64,000 bases of DNA from contig NC_065531.1 of NCBI RefSeq assembly GCF_020184175.1, positions 50,613,213-50,677,212 on the forward strand. The letters run 5' to 3'. Source of the stretch: Aphis gossypii. Lineage: Eukaryota > Arthropoda > Insecta > Hemiptera > Aphididae. This document shows positions 49,301-63,509 of the stretch, in pieces; position 1 is the first letter of the stretch, and each line of letters starts with the position of its first letter. Below the pieces are notes generated by a model. The model had not been told where the DNA came from. It ran no database searches and was given only the letters and a program-made list of their open reading frames with translations. The position numbers were made by a program, and so were the translations under genes.

Positions 49301-50400
49301 CCATAAATACCAGTGACACCTTAGATCAATTTTTAGAAAAAAATATGTATATCTATAGATCGATAACATGTATATTATTGCCCTCTTGTTTCCATCTTCT
49401 TTTGAAAAGACCGCGCCTGTACTATTTTAGTCATATAACTAATAACTAATAAATTCATAAAATCATCGTTTATTAATTTTTTTAGTATATGAATCTCAAG
49501 TAAATTATTTTATTAAATTGTTATCATATCTCAACAAGTACAAAACTGTAAATATTTTATACATTTTTCTCATACAATATATATGATTGTATCATATTTA
49601 GGAAATAGGACCTAATTGATCGTATTGAACGGTACTTTGTTTAGTTTGTTTTAATAATATATTTGTAAAAACCTAATCTTTTTGTGTTATAATATGATTT
49701 ATACTGGGAAAACAACGTAAAAAAAAATGTCTATACATTTAGATTTACAATCAATTTGTTTAAAACGTTAAAAGCTAAAAAACAAATAAAATATTATTGC
49801 CATATTATTTTATACGATTTACTAGAAAATACAAATAATTAATGACGTTTTTCATTGTTTCGTTTAACATAAAAGTACATAATTCATTTATTATTGTACC
49901 GTTTTATTATATTATAATATTATATATTTATTCACTAACAAAGTTTCTCCGTATAGAACGTATAACTATTGTCTAAAATATAATATGAGCAACTCGTAAA
50001 TTTGTTTGAAATTAAATAATTTACATACAATATTACGATGTATGTTCACATAATTTTATAGCATGTTACAACTGCGCATATATTTATTTTCAAACATCAA
50101 ACGGTTGCGTAATACTCACGCGTATAGTATAATCGGTCTCGTATATAGTAAAACCGTATGCATTTTGAGTATATAGGTACAACATAAATAATTATGTAGG
50201 TACATATTATTATAAACATATATATACCTACCTATATATTATAGTCACTATATAATAATAATATATATAGTGTATAGTGATTATATTAGTGCATAGTACT
50301 TACTGTACTTATGTACGTAAACTGCAGGTAGATACGCTCATATTATTATTGTTATGTTAGGAAACTTCGTTTTGTACAATGTTCGTTTTCCACGCGCATA
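46391..50400. other. AT-rich stretch with small GC patches
   Basis: CpG patches at 46395-46440 and 46730-46800 flank a minus frame that stays open for about 80 codons to 46564, unrecognised. (AC)9 lies at 47543-47559, and a GC patch at 47640-47690. The remainder is AT-rich, with a CACTATATA/TATATAGTG inverted repeat near 50245-50275. Confidence 0.45.
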
Positions 50401-50900
50401 AACAAACACAGTGCAGTATTTAGGTCACTGTTACCAAAAACCAGGTCACTACACCCCGTCCAGTGCGTTGGCGGCGGCGACGACGACGGCGGCGACGCTA
50501 CCGATGTGCGCGATGTCGCCCCCGCCAACGCGTATATATATTATATATATATATATTATTTACGCTATACACGTCATTATTGTACTTGCAAGCAGCGCGT
50601 CCTCGGCGATGGCGGAAACACCGTTTCCCCGAAAATCAATATCAATATAATATAGCTGACGGGCACCGAATGATTATGATTATGATTATTATTATTTTTA
50701 ATGTTGACGAGCCCTCATGCCCGCACATTTTTCGAAACGACCTAATTCCATATTGTGTTTAAAAAAAAAAAATACCGCTGCCAATAAACACAATGCCTAA
50801 TAAAATACATAAAACAGCGCGCGCCTGTGTGTATATAGTGTGCATTTGTACGATATACGGGCGGCGGGGTTTCCTGCGCATGTCGGTCGATCGCAAACTT
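50400..50900. promoter_or_regulatory. CpG-rich island 7 with strong hairpin
   Basis: A compact CpG/GGC-rich block runs into (TA)n at about 50533-50560. The ATG at 50504 opens a 48-codon frame whose hydrophobic middle is just the translated TA tract. No TATA or donor is clear. The main feature is the hairpin described separately. Confidence 0.4.
50465..50531. other. GC-rich hairpin, 16 of 17 arm bases paired
   Basis: GCGTTGGCGGCGGCGAC (50465-50481) and GTCGCCCCCGCCAACGC (50515-50531) are reverse complements except at one position. The 33-nt loop contains the ATG at 50504. It would be a very stable RNA or DNA structure and is unlike its AT-rich surroundings. Confidence 0.7.
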
Positions 50901-51130
50901 GGCCCAGATATATGATAATAACAATAATAAGCGTATTATATAATATTTTTTATATTTAAGTTGACCAACAATTCGACCGCGACCCGCGTTCAATATTATA
51001 GGTATATATGATGATTATTACAAACCCTTCGATAATATTATTGCATCACGGTGTCTTATTTTAATTTTAGTGTTTTTACAATATATACTGTTGAATTTAT
51101 TAGTCTGAAAATTTCGGCCAATCGTTAAGA

Positions 51131-51435
51131 AAGGGTATAGTCCAACCTTTTGTAATTGACGGGCCAATTTACATTTTCATAAAACACCGGGGGCCGCCAG
51201 AAGAAAAAAAATTATATCATTACCTATCTATATTTTATTTTCTAATTATTACATAAATTATTACATTACGCAGATTAAGTCACCTATATTTAAAATAAAT
51301 TGATTAATTAATGTGATGATTGGCATTGTTTTTCAGAAGTCAATTTTTCAATATCAATTGAACACCCTATATAGTGTTAAGAATAAGTGGGGGGCAAAAA
51401 AAAAGGCTTCGAGGGCCGCGGGTTGGACCACCCTG
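51131..51435. mobile_element. hAT MITE with perfect 8-bp target duplication
   Basis: CGTTAAGA occurs immediately before (51123-51130) and after (51436-51443) the element. The left end is AAGGGTATAGTCCAACC, and the right end read inward is CAGGGTGGTCCAACC. 8-bp duplications and CAGGG-type termini are hAT hallmarks. Inside each end are GACGGGCC and GGGGGCCGC (left) and GGGCCGCGGG (right). There is no coding capacity. Its termini are shared with the weaker copy at 41056. Confidence 0.85.
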
Positions 51436-51443
51436 CGTTAAGA

Positions 51444-53060
51444 TATAAAAGTATTAGGTACATAATAAACTATTAAACTAACCCAATAGTTGCATATTTG
51501 CAATATCATAATGATTTGATAATTTTTTCCGATATCATTATTATATATTCGTATCTATATTATTAAAGTACATCATCTTTCGTGTACTCTTATCACTAAT
51601 ATTATAATAAATAATGGTTCACACTTCACAGTAATGATGTCAAGAAGCCCGCACGTGTGTGGTCTCCGTCATCTGAACGTACAACACAGCAAATTTACGT
51701 TCAATAGGATCGATTATGTGTTTTATTATAATAAGAGTGAATTGAGTGAATATGATCTCAAACTTAATGATAAGAACAAATTATAATCTGTTAACTCTCG
51801 TCGCTTTTTATCTTAGATCATATATTTAGCTTAGATCATGTGTATAGCTTTTTACGATGTTTTAATATTTTTAGTCGAGTTATGACGACAACACATACGG
51901 GTGTCGGGGTGTAGTAACATCCTTTAATTTAAGTAGGTAGGTACTATACTATCGTATAGTAAAATAACAATCTGATTATTTCGATTAATACGATTATTTC
52001 ATACGATTTTTATAATATTTTACTTGAAATCCAAAACAATAAAAACAGAATATTTTTTATGGTAACTATGATTATAGGAACATGAGTCATGAGTGGTAAG
52101 TTTTAGTATCACAAATCAGAATATTCATATAGTTTTCATATTTTATACGTTATATATCTATGACTATTAAATTAATTAATTTTTTTTAATTACGTATGTA
52201 TTAAATGTATTTAAGGCAGAAAAACTTTTATTTGTAAATCAATTAAAATACTAAATTAACATTATAGTTATATAGGACGTTAGTTGCATATTATACATGT
52301 TGTACTTGCATAGTTGCATATAATGCCAATGTATATTTTAAGAAAATTAAACTAGACACTTAAGACATCCAGACCGTTTAAAAAAGTTTGTAAAATTGTT
52401 ATAAATTATAATGTATATTATGACATAATTAATGAGCCATTTTCACAGACGTATAAATTGTGTTTATTTTATTCTGTCGAGACCATAAAGACGATTAGTA
52501 TATCTACGACAAAAAATAAAAACGGTCGGTCTTGTATACGCGTGCACTAAACCTATTCATTATTTTTGTTTATTACTCGAGACGAAGTATTTTAAAAAAT
52601 TTGAAACTACTCCACAAAGCTAAACACAATTGTATACCTTAGTTATTTCCAAATCCAAAAATTCAGTTTGAAAATAAACTCTGTTAGTAATAGTTTAACT
52701 TTATATAAATTATTATTATTATTTTATTTCTACCATTGCTACCATATGTTTGAAAAATTATTGTGAAAATATATTTTTAAGATTTCACTTGTTCCACAGA
52801 ACATTTAAAATAATATGTCCTTGTTAATTAATAGATTATTTATTAAATATTAATTATTGATAAAACTTTAAAACAAACAATTTTATGGGTGACAATATAA
52901 CGTGTGACCTTTCTCTCTCCGGTTCCAATTATATTTCAATAACATTTCTATACACACATTACATTATTAATTTAGGTATACTATTATTATAGTTATTGTA
53001 CAGATTGCAAATTTTATATATATATATATTTAAAACAAATAATATTGGTATAGTCTATAC
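51444..53060. other. AT-rich stretch, one dispersed motif copy
   Basis: GGTCTCCGTC at 51661-51670 is a divergent copy of the GACGGAGACAAC word. Nothing else is recognised. Confidence 0.5.
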
Positions 53061-53662
53061 TAGCGATCAACACTAGGATTTCAAAAAGGGCTAAAAAATA
53101 ATTTTGAAAATTACTTATGGGTCGTATGTATTTTTAATGTCAATGATTAAAAAATAAATAGCAATTTAAAAATTATATATTAATTATCTATAGTTTATTA
53201 AATTATAATGTTACAAAAAATGCTTCATAAAAATCATTAAATTTATTAGAATAGTATTAGTATATTTATATTTTATAATAATATTAAAATGTTAGGTATT
53301 GATTTTTTATTCAAAGTTGTTTTGATGTTGATGGATGGTACTTCTCTATTTCTTTTATTATTTTATTTAAGTCCACGTTTGATTTTGATGTTGATAACCG
53401 TAGTAAATCGTTCAAATAAGCATCACTTAAACGATTTCTGTATATTTGTTTTTAATAAATGTTAATTTACTATAAAAGTCGTTTCGATAAATATTTGAAA
53501 TAATTAACTCAAAAAATGTTAAAATTGCTCTTAAATCTGTTTAAATTGAAGGATACTGATTTTCTATAGCGTATTCCAAAATTCGATCTTATTATTTTTA
53601 ATATTAAAAACATCTCTTGATGTTATCCCCAGCTGTTGTAAGTCTATATTAATTCGCTTTTC
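53061..53662 (-). pseudogene. hAT transposase C-terminal fossil and 3' terminus
   Basis: Reading the minus strand with one frame change near each break gives IDLQQLGITSRDVF, then EFWNTL, YPS, SNIYRNDFYSKLTFIKNKY, and after a 2-nt insertion RNRLSDAYLNDLLRLSTS, ending at a stop (+ 53311-53313). The KYRNRL...L..LLRLST pattern is the hAT dimerisation-domain signature of BED/SCAND3-like transposases. In-frame stops (after EFWNTL and after YPSI) and the frameshift show it is dead. Past the stop, GCCCTTTTTGAAATCCTAGTGTTGATCGCTA (ending at + 53061) looks like the element's 3' terminal repeat. The N-terminal domains, including the catalytic core, are not found at higher coordinates, so the copy is 5'-truncated. 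Confidence 0.75.
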
Positions 53663-55445
53663 AACAAACCGGCATTATAATTAATGCCTATACCTTTTAA
53701 TCATTTGTTTTTTAAATTACAAACATGGAAGTACATAATACATACTATATTATAATAGGTATATAAAATATATATATATATATATATATTTAACTCGGAA
53801 AAACTTAAGTAGATCAGTGTAAATAAATAAAATATTTTTCGAGAACTATATGTTTCTTGAAGAATTTTAATTTTAATAAAATGGCGATATACTTTTTCAA
53901 CAATCAATTTTTATACGCATAGCTGTTTGTACCTAATAAAACTTAAAAGAAATTATTCGAATAAATACTATATTTTAATACATTCTTTACAATTACACAA
54001 ATAAAAATATGTACTTATTCAAATAATTTTCGGTTGTTAATAAAATTGCTATAAAAAATAAAAATTAAAAAAACTACCTATGTACATCTATGTACCTACC
54101 TGTATATATTATGTATTAGATCAAATACAATTATGTGTTTTTAGAAGAAATAGTTGTAAAATGTATTCAGACAGTACAAACAAAGACTTAAACATAAAAA
54201 TTCTCCAACTTTAGTATTCATAAAATCATAACATAAATAATGTTCTTTACCATTTTTATGAAATGATTACCAAAACGATATTCACCTAAATCATAATATG
54301 TTAAAAAAAGCTTTCCTCGTACTTCTATACTTCTCTAATTTTTTGTTTTTTTTTTTTTTTTTGATATAAGAAACTTTTAAGACATACAATAATATGTTGA
54401 CAAACTGTATTGTAAAGCACTAAATCAATATAACAATACTATAATTGTGTGTCGAGTGTTGGTGGATCTTAGCTTTATGGAATATTTAAGTAAAATAACA
54501 AACGAACATGTGGCGACCGTATGATAAGTGTTTACGGGTATTCACATGTCAGTTATAGTAGACAGTTAAGCTTTTGAAAACGATAGACGTTACTTATCGA
54601 GAGACCAATTATTTATTCGAGTACAAAAACTATATGGAGGAGCACTTATGCGTTGGTGACCAGTAGATTATGAACTCAGTGTAGCATAACGTGTAGCATA
54701 AACCGACTTATTTACCAACAACTGCACGTAGATATTCTCAGAAATAGACAATAATTGGCACACGTGATATTATTCGTTCGACAAAAACACTTGAAGTTAT
54801 CGATTATAGCTTGAAAGGACATTTCACGCTGCATATGTGCCGTCTCTGTCTTATAGAGCGCATATACACGTCAAATTTATATGTTCAGCGGGGTTCAGGC
54901 ATAACCAATTTTGTTTTGTGAGATGTATATATTAGTTTTTATTAGATTACGCCTTATAATCAAACTAAAAGCTATATGGACGTTAACTGTGTTAGAAATG
55001 CGTACGTTGATTGTGTACGATATTTTAATCAATAATTCAAGCGCTATAATAGGATTAGGTAAAATATTGCAATTTAATAATAGGTACACATCGCCCTATG
55101 CACTTATGCCTAAATATTAAAATATCGTAAAAAACTAAAATTCGAACACTAATATAGATTAACTTTTCAAACGATAGTCTGAATCAGCATTATTCATAAT
55201 ACATGAGCATTATGAAACTCAAATTCTTATACTTTATTTGTTTATTTAAATTTTCATGATATATATCACAGATCCGGAAGTGATCTCTACCACCTCCCGC
55301 CTTCTAAAACACACTCCTGTCAAACAGAAATCGTTCTTCTTGCCTTTAAGTCAGTTCGCTATTTGGTTTTAAAACTATACATAGTTAACAATACAAAATT
55401 AGTTTTGTAGTTCAACTCAAATTCGCCATTATAATATGTTTATAA

Positions 55446-55457
55446 GACGGAGACAAC
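55446..55457 (+). repeat. Dispersed GACGGAGACAAC motif (representative copy)
   Basis: TTTATAAGACGGAGACAACACATGCAGGTGTAACGTCC surrounds this copy (motif at 55446-55457). Related copies are at 8231-8242 (+), 38979-38990 (-), 51661-51670 (-, shorter) and 54840-54850 (-). The reverse complement of the 54840 copy shares flanking bases (TATAAGACAGAGACGGCACATATGCAG), so the repeat unit is longer than 12 bp. Confidence 0.5.
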
Positions 55458-58260
55458 ACATGCAGGTGTAACGTCCTCTTAAACGAATCTGCACACATTT
55501 ATTCGCCACAAATATTACGTGCGTTTCGTGAAAAAACAAATCTGTTGTTATTTTCGAAAAACCGGTGTACCTATTTGAATAGGCCGAAGGGCGTTCCGTC
55601 GCCTGTCAATCATTCACACAGTACGCATATACACCCAAACGAGATTTCTAAAGGAATTGTACGCAAGTGGCCGATTTAAAACGGTTTATTCGTTTTACCA
55701 ATGGATTACTAGGACACTATAGGGTGTTATTAAAAACGCAATATTTTTATCAAATCTAAAACTTGTTTTTAATATTTTTATTAATGAGTTTTAAAATTTG
55801 TGTTTAAATGTTATGAATGCCCTTCAAAATAATTATCATGCATAGTTTGTATCCAATAACGTTTTTGGTTTAATTTATTTAAAAATTAATTACGTGAAAA
55901 CAAGCATAGGTACTTTGTTTTTTCGCGTAATTAAATGTTCTAAAAATATATTCATTAGTGAGTAGGTAATTATTTTTTAGCAATTAAAAGTGATTTTATA
56001 TAATGCATCATATTTTTATAGCATATACATATTTATATATGTATGACGTATGTTTGTATATTATATATTAAGTACAATAATATATATCTTTTAATTATTT
56101 TTTTTCACATGAGTGTTGCATTTATAATAGTGACGTGCAGTTAATTTAAGACTTATTTTACTTTTAATTACTTGACTGATTTTGACCAAAAGCTGCTAGA
56201 CAAATTTATAATGATAATAATAACTGATTTTAATGAAGTACATAATAAAATCTCATATCATAAACATTTATTATCAAATATAATAGGAAAATCGAGCAAA
56301 TTAAATTATTCCAATTTGATTGCTTATTATTGTTTTATTATAGACGTAGAGGAACTTAATGTCCTTAATTGTTGTGTTAAAATAATTACACTATAAACCA
56401 GGCTCGTGAACCTATTTGAAGTGTGGTAGTCGGTAGACTATCGAAATTCCAAACAACAAAATCCATTTAATGGTAATATTGTGAATTCTAAATGTATGAT
56501 AAAGATCGATGTGTTTATAATTGTTTAAATTAGAGGATATGGCAGGTACGCCAATTCCTCTTCAAATACGTTATATCGTACCTAGTTAAGCCTTAACAAT
56601 TTATCGACAACTATAACGTTCAACAATATATTTTTAGTCTTGCTTCGCAATATTATATTTTTATTTGTGCCAATAAATCGAAGTAAAATAGTTTTTGCCT
56701 CTCTTGTAGAATATGGGCGTTGGGAATGTTGATAGTCATCATAAAGAAATATGAAAAATCGAATTAATAAAAATATTTTTTCAAATGTAATAAAGTTATA
56801 TTAAATTGAAAAATATATATTTATAATTTATATGTTTCTCTTTCTATCCTTATTATAGAAATAAGGAAAATACTATATACCTCACTTTCCTTAGGTAATC
56901 CACCATGGCTGTATAAACGTTTTTTTTTTTTTTTATAAAATCTCACGCTTTACGACTATAGTTAATCTATGATACATTTGATACACAGAAATACGTCTGC
57001 AACTAGAAAAAAAATAATTTGTGGTATTTTATATTAATATATTAATTGTTTTTTTATGTATTCAGATATTCTCCAAAATACTATTTTTCAAAATATACTA
57101 GAATTCTTAAAACTATTTCGACGGACGATGGGATATATATTAATGTCTCAACTCAGGAGAAACATAACTTCGAATACTTAGAAAATGTAATTTAAAACAG
57201 TTTCCCTCGCTAAATAAACATGTACAGTGTAAATAAAACTACTCATGTTTAATCAAAATTGATGTACTATTAGTGATTTGTAAATAGCTTTTTGACGGAA
57301 TTTCGTGTATTGTGTTGTCTTATAAGAATGAATCATGAATGGTATTTAGCTTTTATTTGCATAAACATATTATCATTTTTAATTTTTATGATACATATTT
57401 ATTTTAATGTACAAATAACAATGCAAAAAAGGTGATTCAGTAGAAATTTCTATCAAAAGGTCTTTTGATAAGACGGTTCCCGGAATTTAATCGAATGCTA
57501 ATAATAATAACAACTACATAATATTAATAGGTATATATTATAACATTAACTGCTTAATATACACATATAGGTTAGCTACTTGAGATATTACATTATACTT
57601 AATAAAAGCAATTATCAACCACAATATAATTTATAATCGAAACTTTTATTTCTATGTAGTCAGTATATAATATTATATATATTATTTGCATATACATTAT
57701 ACATTTTTTAAATAAAACATATGTAGGTATATTGTAAAATATCGTATGTTCTACAGCATAAAACTGTCAACGAAACAAATTGACATACAATTACCGACAC
57801 ACTACGATCACTGGTACGTTTTGAATAAAAAAAAAAACAAACTTAAATCATGTAATATTTATACCATTGTTGGCATTAAATGTCAATAAAAAATGATTAA
57901 AAATACATATTCTATTGGTCAAAATTTAAAAAATAAACGGTCATAAAATATAATGAAAAATGATTTTGAACTGTAATATCTTATTAGTAATAACGTGCTA
58001 ATGTCCGTCTATCGACATAGTTATCTGCATAATATTATATTATTGTTGATAACGCGCACTCGGCACTCGTCGATAGTTTTTTTACTTCGTGAAACCGGGA
58101 TTATCCGATTACTTGGATTTGAATCAACTCGAATTTTTATGATCATGTTTTTGTGACACTTGGGTAAATCAATTATCATATTTTTATGCCGTGTTGGTCG
58201 ACTATGTCAATACAATCATAAATAGATTACATTATTATTATTATATAGGTAGGTACTATT

Positions 58261-58308
58261 GTCTTTTGTCACTGGATGTATTTTGTCTTTTGCCACTGGA
58301 TGAATTTT
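58261..58308. repeat. 24-bp tandem duplication
   Basis: GTCTTTTGTCACTGGATGTATTTT (58261-58284) is followed directly by GTCTTTTGCCACTGGATGAATTTT (58285-58308), with 22 of 24 bases identical. Confidence 0.85.
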
Positions 58309-61300
58309 TGACTTTGGTACTATCAGTTATCTCAACGACTTTATATTGATTTGAACCGTTCTGTCACCAATGTTTGTCGAGTTCATACCTTATATTCATG
58401 CTTTATATGTGTGTTTCTAATGAGTTATGAATGATAAATAATAGTTAATAATAATTATAGGTATTCTATATTTATTAAGTACTTATATAGACGTTTATTT
58501 TGAAGTCATATCATTTACTTTATAAAAATAGATATTCACATAAAAAACTGTTAACATTCATTTTGAAAGCTAAAAACGTCCGTATCATTAAATATAAAAG
58601 CATAATTTGTGATCTATGGGAAAAACAACATAACAGTTACCTATTGACAATCAGCCCAGTAAATACTATATGATAGTCATATTCCATTTTAAATATTTTT
58701 TTACATTTTCCTAAATTTTTTGTTAGGATAATAAAATCGTGTAAAGTCAAATTGATACTTGTGTGGTTCAAGTTTATAAAAAATAAATGGACATATTTAG
58801 TCTGTATCAATTTAATCTGGAAATGTTATTGTCCGTCGTCTGTGCGAACGATCAATGAATGGTTTAAATTAAACGGAGCACTTCCGTGCGCGCAGACACA
58901 TGTTAATATATAAAGGTCACTATTTTCAAGCTACTCAAAACGATATAAAATAATATGATAGATATCGCATGACAAAACTGTAAACTAGACTTGGGCCTTT
59001 GGTTGGATGGATTTTTATTTTCGAAGGAGATTGAAAATTTAAATTTATTAAGATTTAATCGAAACAATTTTTAGTATACTATTTTTCGGTCTATGAAATT
59101 TCAATTGAAAAAATAAATATTAAAATTCACCTCAATTAAAACATAGTTAACTTGTAAAACAATCACAATCTGTTTTCAAAATTAAAATTCATTGAACCTG
59201 AGTTCTATATATATACATAGTTTTATCGTGTTATTAAGTTTAAATACCACCTTTTTGGTCTACAGTTCACACTTCACTATAATACTTAATTACTATTTAT
59301 TATGTGTTCATGATTAGAAAAAGGGAATGTTATCCTTATCATCAATTAAAATTTTTTTTCCCACAATCTGCAAGTGATATATAATTACATTATTGCATAT
59401 TTGCACTATTTATTTTAGCGATTAGTAGGTACTAATTCCCTTGTTATGGTATTATGATATTTTAGTCTTAATGTACCTAATCAGTTGTCTTACTATTACT
59501 ATAGACATCATACATATTATTTAATTGAGCAATAATTTCAAAATAAAGACTTCAAGTGTTTTTCTTGTGCTTAAAAAATGTGATGGTTTTAATAATAGAT
59601 TTATTGTTTAGTTAGACAAACAAATGCATATATTTTAAGTCTGAGTACATTGTTTGAATATGATAAAAAACTGTAAATAACAATTATATTACTTTGTCGT
59701 TTATACATATTATTGTACATTTGTACAATTTAAGTATAAACCAGAATATTTAATGACTTCTGGGAACAACTACAGAAATTGTAAAATAGGATTTGAAATA
59801 TACATATTTTATTTGGAAAAATTGGCATTTGAATAAATTATAATCTTGTTTAATGATTATTTTATTTTGTAATTAAAAAAATATTGATCGTAGAGATTTG
59901 AACTTATTACTTACATTATAATGTTCTGATATACATTGAAACTGCCGTGTTAACTAGTTAGGAAAACTAAAAATAATAAATATAGTGTATGAATCGATAT
60001 AAATTATGAGGTATACATTTTTCTTATTGTCCCTATATGACTTATGACAATTATGAAATATCCATATCGATATCACCCTCCATAAAAAATGGTCCTAGTT
60101 ACGTTCCTGTACTGTTGAAATAAAACTTAACTTAAGTCCATTGTAGTAGTTGTGTTACTAATTAACGAGTTATACTATCGAAACTTACTTGCAGCAATAG
60201 CAAGTTCATTTGGTTTATCGACGATGGTAAAAATATTGTCAGACAACGTTCTTCTCTGATATTATTATATTATATTCTTGACAACATCATGACTATGAAT
60301 ATTAATTTATTAAAATGTCTAAGGACATTTTATCAATTTAATATTTATATTGAATTATAAACACAAAGTTGTTGATGTTATTGTCTGTCCGTTAAAACGT
60401 GTAAAATGCTACTTTAAAATATATTGTTATTTGATTATATGTTACTGTTCGATAAACACATTATGCTTGTCACATTTACCAACTCGTCTAACAATAATAT
60501 TGCACTCCCCCAATTGGTTTTTCAAAGAACATATTCTATTTAATATTTTGCTATTCTATTATTTGTACAGAATATCTGAATGCTATCTAAATAATAATAA
60601 AAACTCATTGGCCATCAAGTGATTCAGATTCATTCGTTATGGCTATATTAACATTATATACTACAGGAGTTGTATAATAGAGGTATAGTAAAATTGAAAT
60701 ATTTTACAATATTATACAAATTGAAATTTTAGAATTCCAAACAAACGGCAAAGAATGTATTGATTTTATATACATTTCTGTTTACACTTTTGACAGGATA
60801 ACGTGTGCATCAAAAGCTCCTGTAGGTAACAATAATAAAGAGCTATGGGATTTTATAAATTAAATTCAGTTGTGGTCATTTTTGAGGCGTGTAATGCAAG
60901 TAAAAGAGGTTTTTGTACTTTTACTTTGTTAATAAATTCAGCCCTTGGTCAATAAAATTATACACGCATAACGTATAGTAAACCGTTAAGTATAAACCAC
61001 AACAATAGCACTGGTATAATATGTCGGCAAATCAAATTACGAAAAATAAATTTAATTAAAAACGTGGAAACTTTGTAATGCCATTCATGTTCATGTGGTG
61101 TTTGATGTTCGGATAATATAAAATGTACCAAGTACAAAGTACTTATTATAATAGCATTTAAAGAAATAATACAATGAATACGGTCACTGATTGTTATTAA
61201 ATAACTACTATCGTGATGTCTGAATGTCGTTTTAGTGTATACAAACGGATTATTTATGAGTCACTCTGATGTGATGGTATTTGTGAGTCATTCAGAGACA

Positions 61301-63509
61301 TTTTGAATCGGTAACGGCCATAACGAGATAACAATAAAGTTTTGAGCTAAAAACTAACAATGATGATTTAAATCGTAGTCCTCGTGAAAACTTTCGAGTA
61401 CTGTAAAAAGTAACATTTTCGTTGGGAGACGCTTGACCCATAATAATAATGATGTACTCGTGTACAAGTTATAGGTAGGTATATGTTTGTAAATTAACAG
61501 AAAACAATTACTTAGTTTTTGATTTACACGTATTTACCACAAGTTTATACTTATTTATTAAACTATGTTATAATGCTTACACTGCAATATTATTTTTTTT
61601 ATTTATAAAAAGACGTATTTATTGTATTCAATAGATATACAAATGTTTATTTTAATACAAGAATTTTTCATTTATAAGATATATTGTTTCGATTTGAATC
61701 AGACTTTAAAAAAAAAAATGTTTATACAATCTCTACTAGTTGTGTCTAAATATAAAAATGTATGTAGCAAGATTTAAAAATCGGTCGCTGATAGCTTAAT
61801 AAAATAAAAATTAATTTATCTAGAAATTCAAAATATAGGTTTATATTTTAGTTTGATTTTTCATATTTTAATGTTTCATTAAAGTATAATGCATTGAGTT
61901 CCGTTGTTTTTTACTAAGTCGATCATGTAACTGCAGTAAATACTTTTCATTCTGTTTATTACTATACGTCAGCTATATGACACACATACTGTGTATGTAT
62001 AATATATTTATATCACATTGTGTCCTTGGAATTATTTACCAGTGCTGTGGTGACTTGTGAGTCAGTATCCTTTTATGTAGGTAATAAGTAATAACTTTTA
62101 AGTTGGGTATAGTTTACGGATAACTTCTTAAATATCAGTGGTTGGTTTTACCGTTGTGCAATTTAATACCTATCAACACAATTATGCAAGCGTTATGTAT
62201 TAATGTTATACAATAGTCAATAATACAATTTAAAACGACTTTATTTTAATTTCGTGATGTTCTATACTATTATTAATATATTCTAATAGTCTATTAAACA
62301 GTATATACTATATAAACTTATAAACAAAATGTGAAGTTTTATCTTTCGCATGTGATAACAAATTAGTTTACGTTTATGATTTTCGATTTTATACGTGTTC
62401 TGGTTTTTAAAACGGTTTAAATTATAGGTACGTAGACCGACATTCCTCACTATAAAATAGTTAATGCATGTCTCTATATTATAAATTTATAATAAATTCA
62501 TTGCATTTTGTTACTATAGTAAGTATAGTTATTATTTACAAGTTTATTCGCTATTTATTTCATTTTATTGTAAAGCATGGGATTTTGAAGTCTGTATTGA
62601 TTTGATAGAAACATTTTTTTTGGTGTTTGGACTTAAATCTGTCACATAACTATAGAATCAGAATGTACATATACACTTATATTTTAATATATTTATACTT
62701 GACTTTAAATTTGTGTTCATTAGCTAGCTGATACTTATTATTTCAGAGTTCAGAGTCAACTAGGCGTACTGTAATTTCTAGCTACTTGATCGTGACAAAA
62801 AATTATAGTTATTAGTTATTACTATTATTACTGTTTATATCTAAATTATTATGGTCATAACGATACCTTTGAACTTTATATAATAGTATTGAATTACCGA
62901 CATTAGCCATTCATTTATTTTAAACGCAATTGGTTTATATATAGTGATTGCGTCGTAATTTGTATAAAAAGGTCGTTTTAAAAGCAACTTATGTATGATG
63001 CCATAATCTAATATCAGTACAATAACGAGTAATGATCATAATACAACTTTTTTTGTATACAATAACAGCATTACTCAGTGGGAATTTCAGATAAATACGT
63101 ATTTTATAATATGTGAAAAATGTAACGATCTCTTCATAGGATATTAATAATTAACTAGAATAACAGAAGTGTTCGATTATCGACACTATATAATACCATA
63201 ATAGCGCCATACATCGGGTATAAGTGGTAGTGGTTACCAAGTGATCATAACCCGAACGGCTGGCAGATCAGCGGAATACCAAGAGGAATTTTTTTGTATA
63301 TTTATGATTTGCAGTAAATATGTTACTGGATTTTTATTCGATATAGAATGACGTTGTTAAACAACTCGCGTACAATATACATCATTCTTTCGACGAATGT
63401 GTTCAAAAGCAAAATATGTGATAATCCGAGATCGGGGCGTACCTATATTCGGTGCAGGAGGGGAAGGGTCGTAAGAGGCCTAATAATAATTAGTGCTGCG
63501 TAATTATTC

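Larger units (their letters stand above)
53663..63420. other. Long AT-rich stretch without recognisable gene
   Basis: It contains (AT)n at 53768-53789, a 12-13-bp tandem duplication GTGTAGCATAAC (54679-54703), dispersed-motif copies at about 54840 (minus, divergent) and 55446-55457 (plus), and a 24-bp tandem pair at 58261-58308. ORFs at 54911-55120, 56172-56396 and 60350-60622 are AT-driven and unrecognised. Confidence 0.5.

Noticed and set aside
54911..55120. ORF that looks moderately coding-like
   Set aside because: TTG start, Ile/Leu-rich product with no motif, and the opposite strand is equally open.
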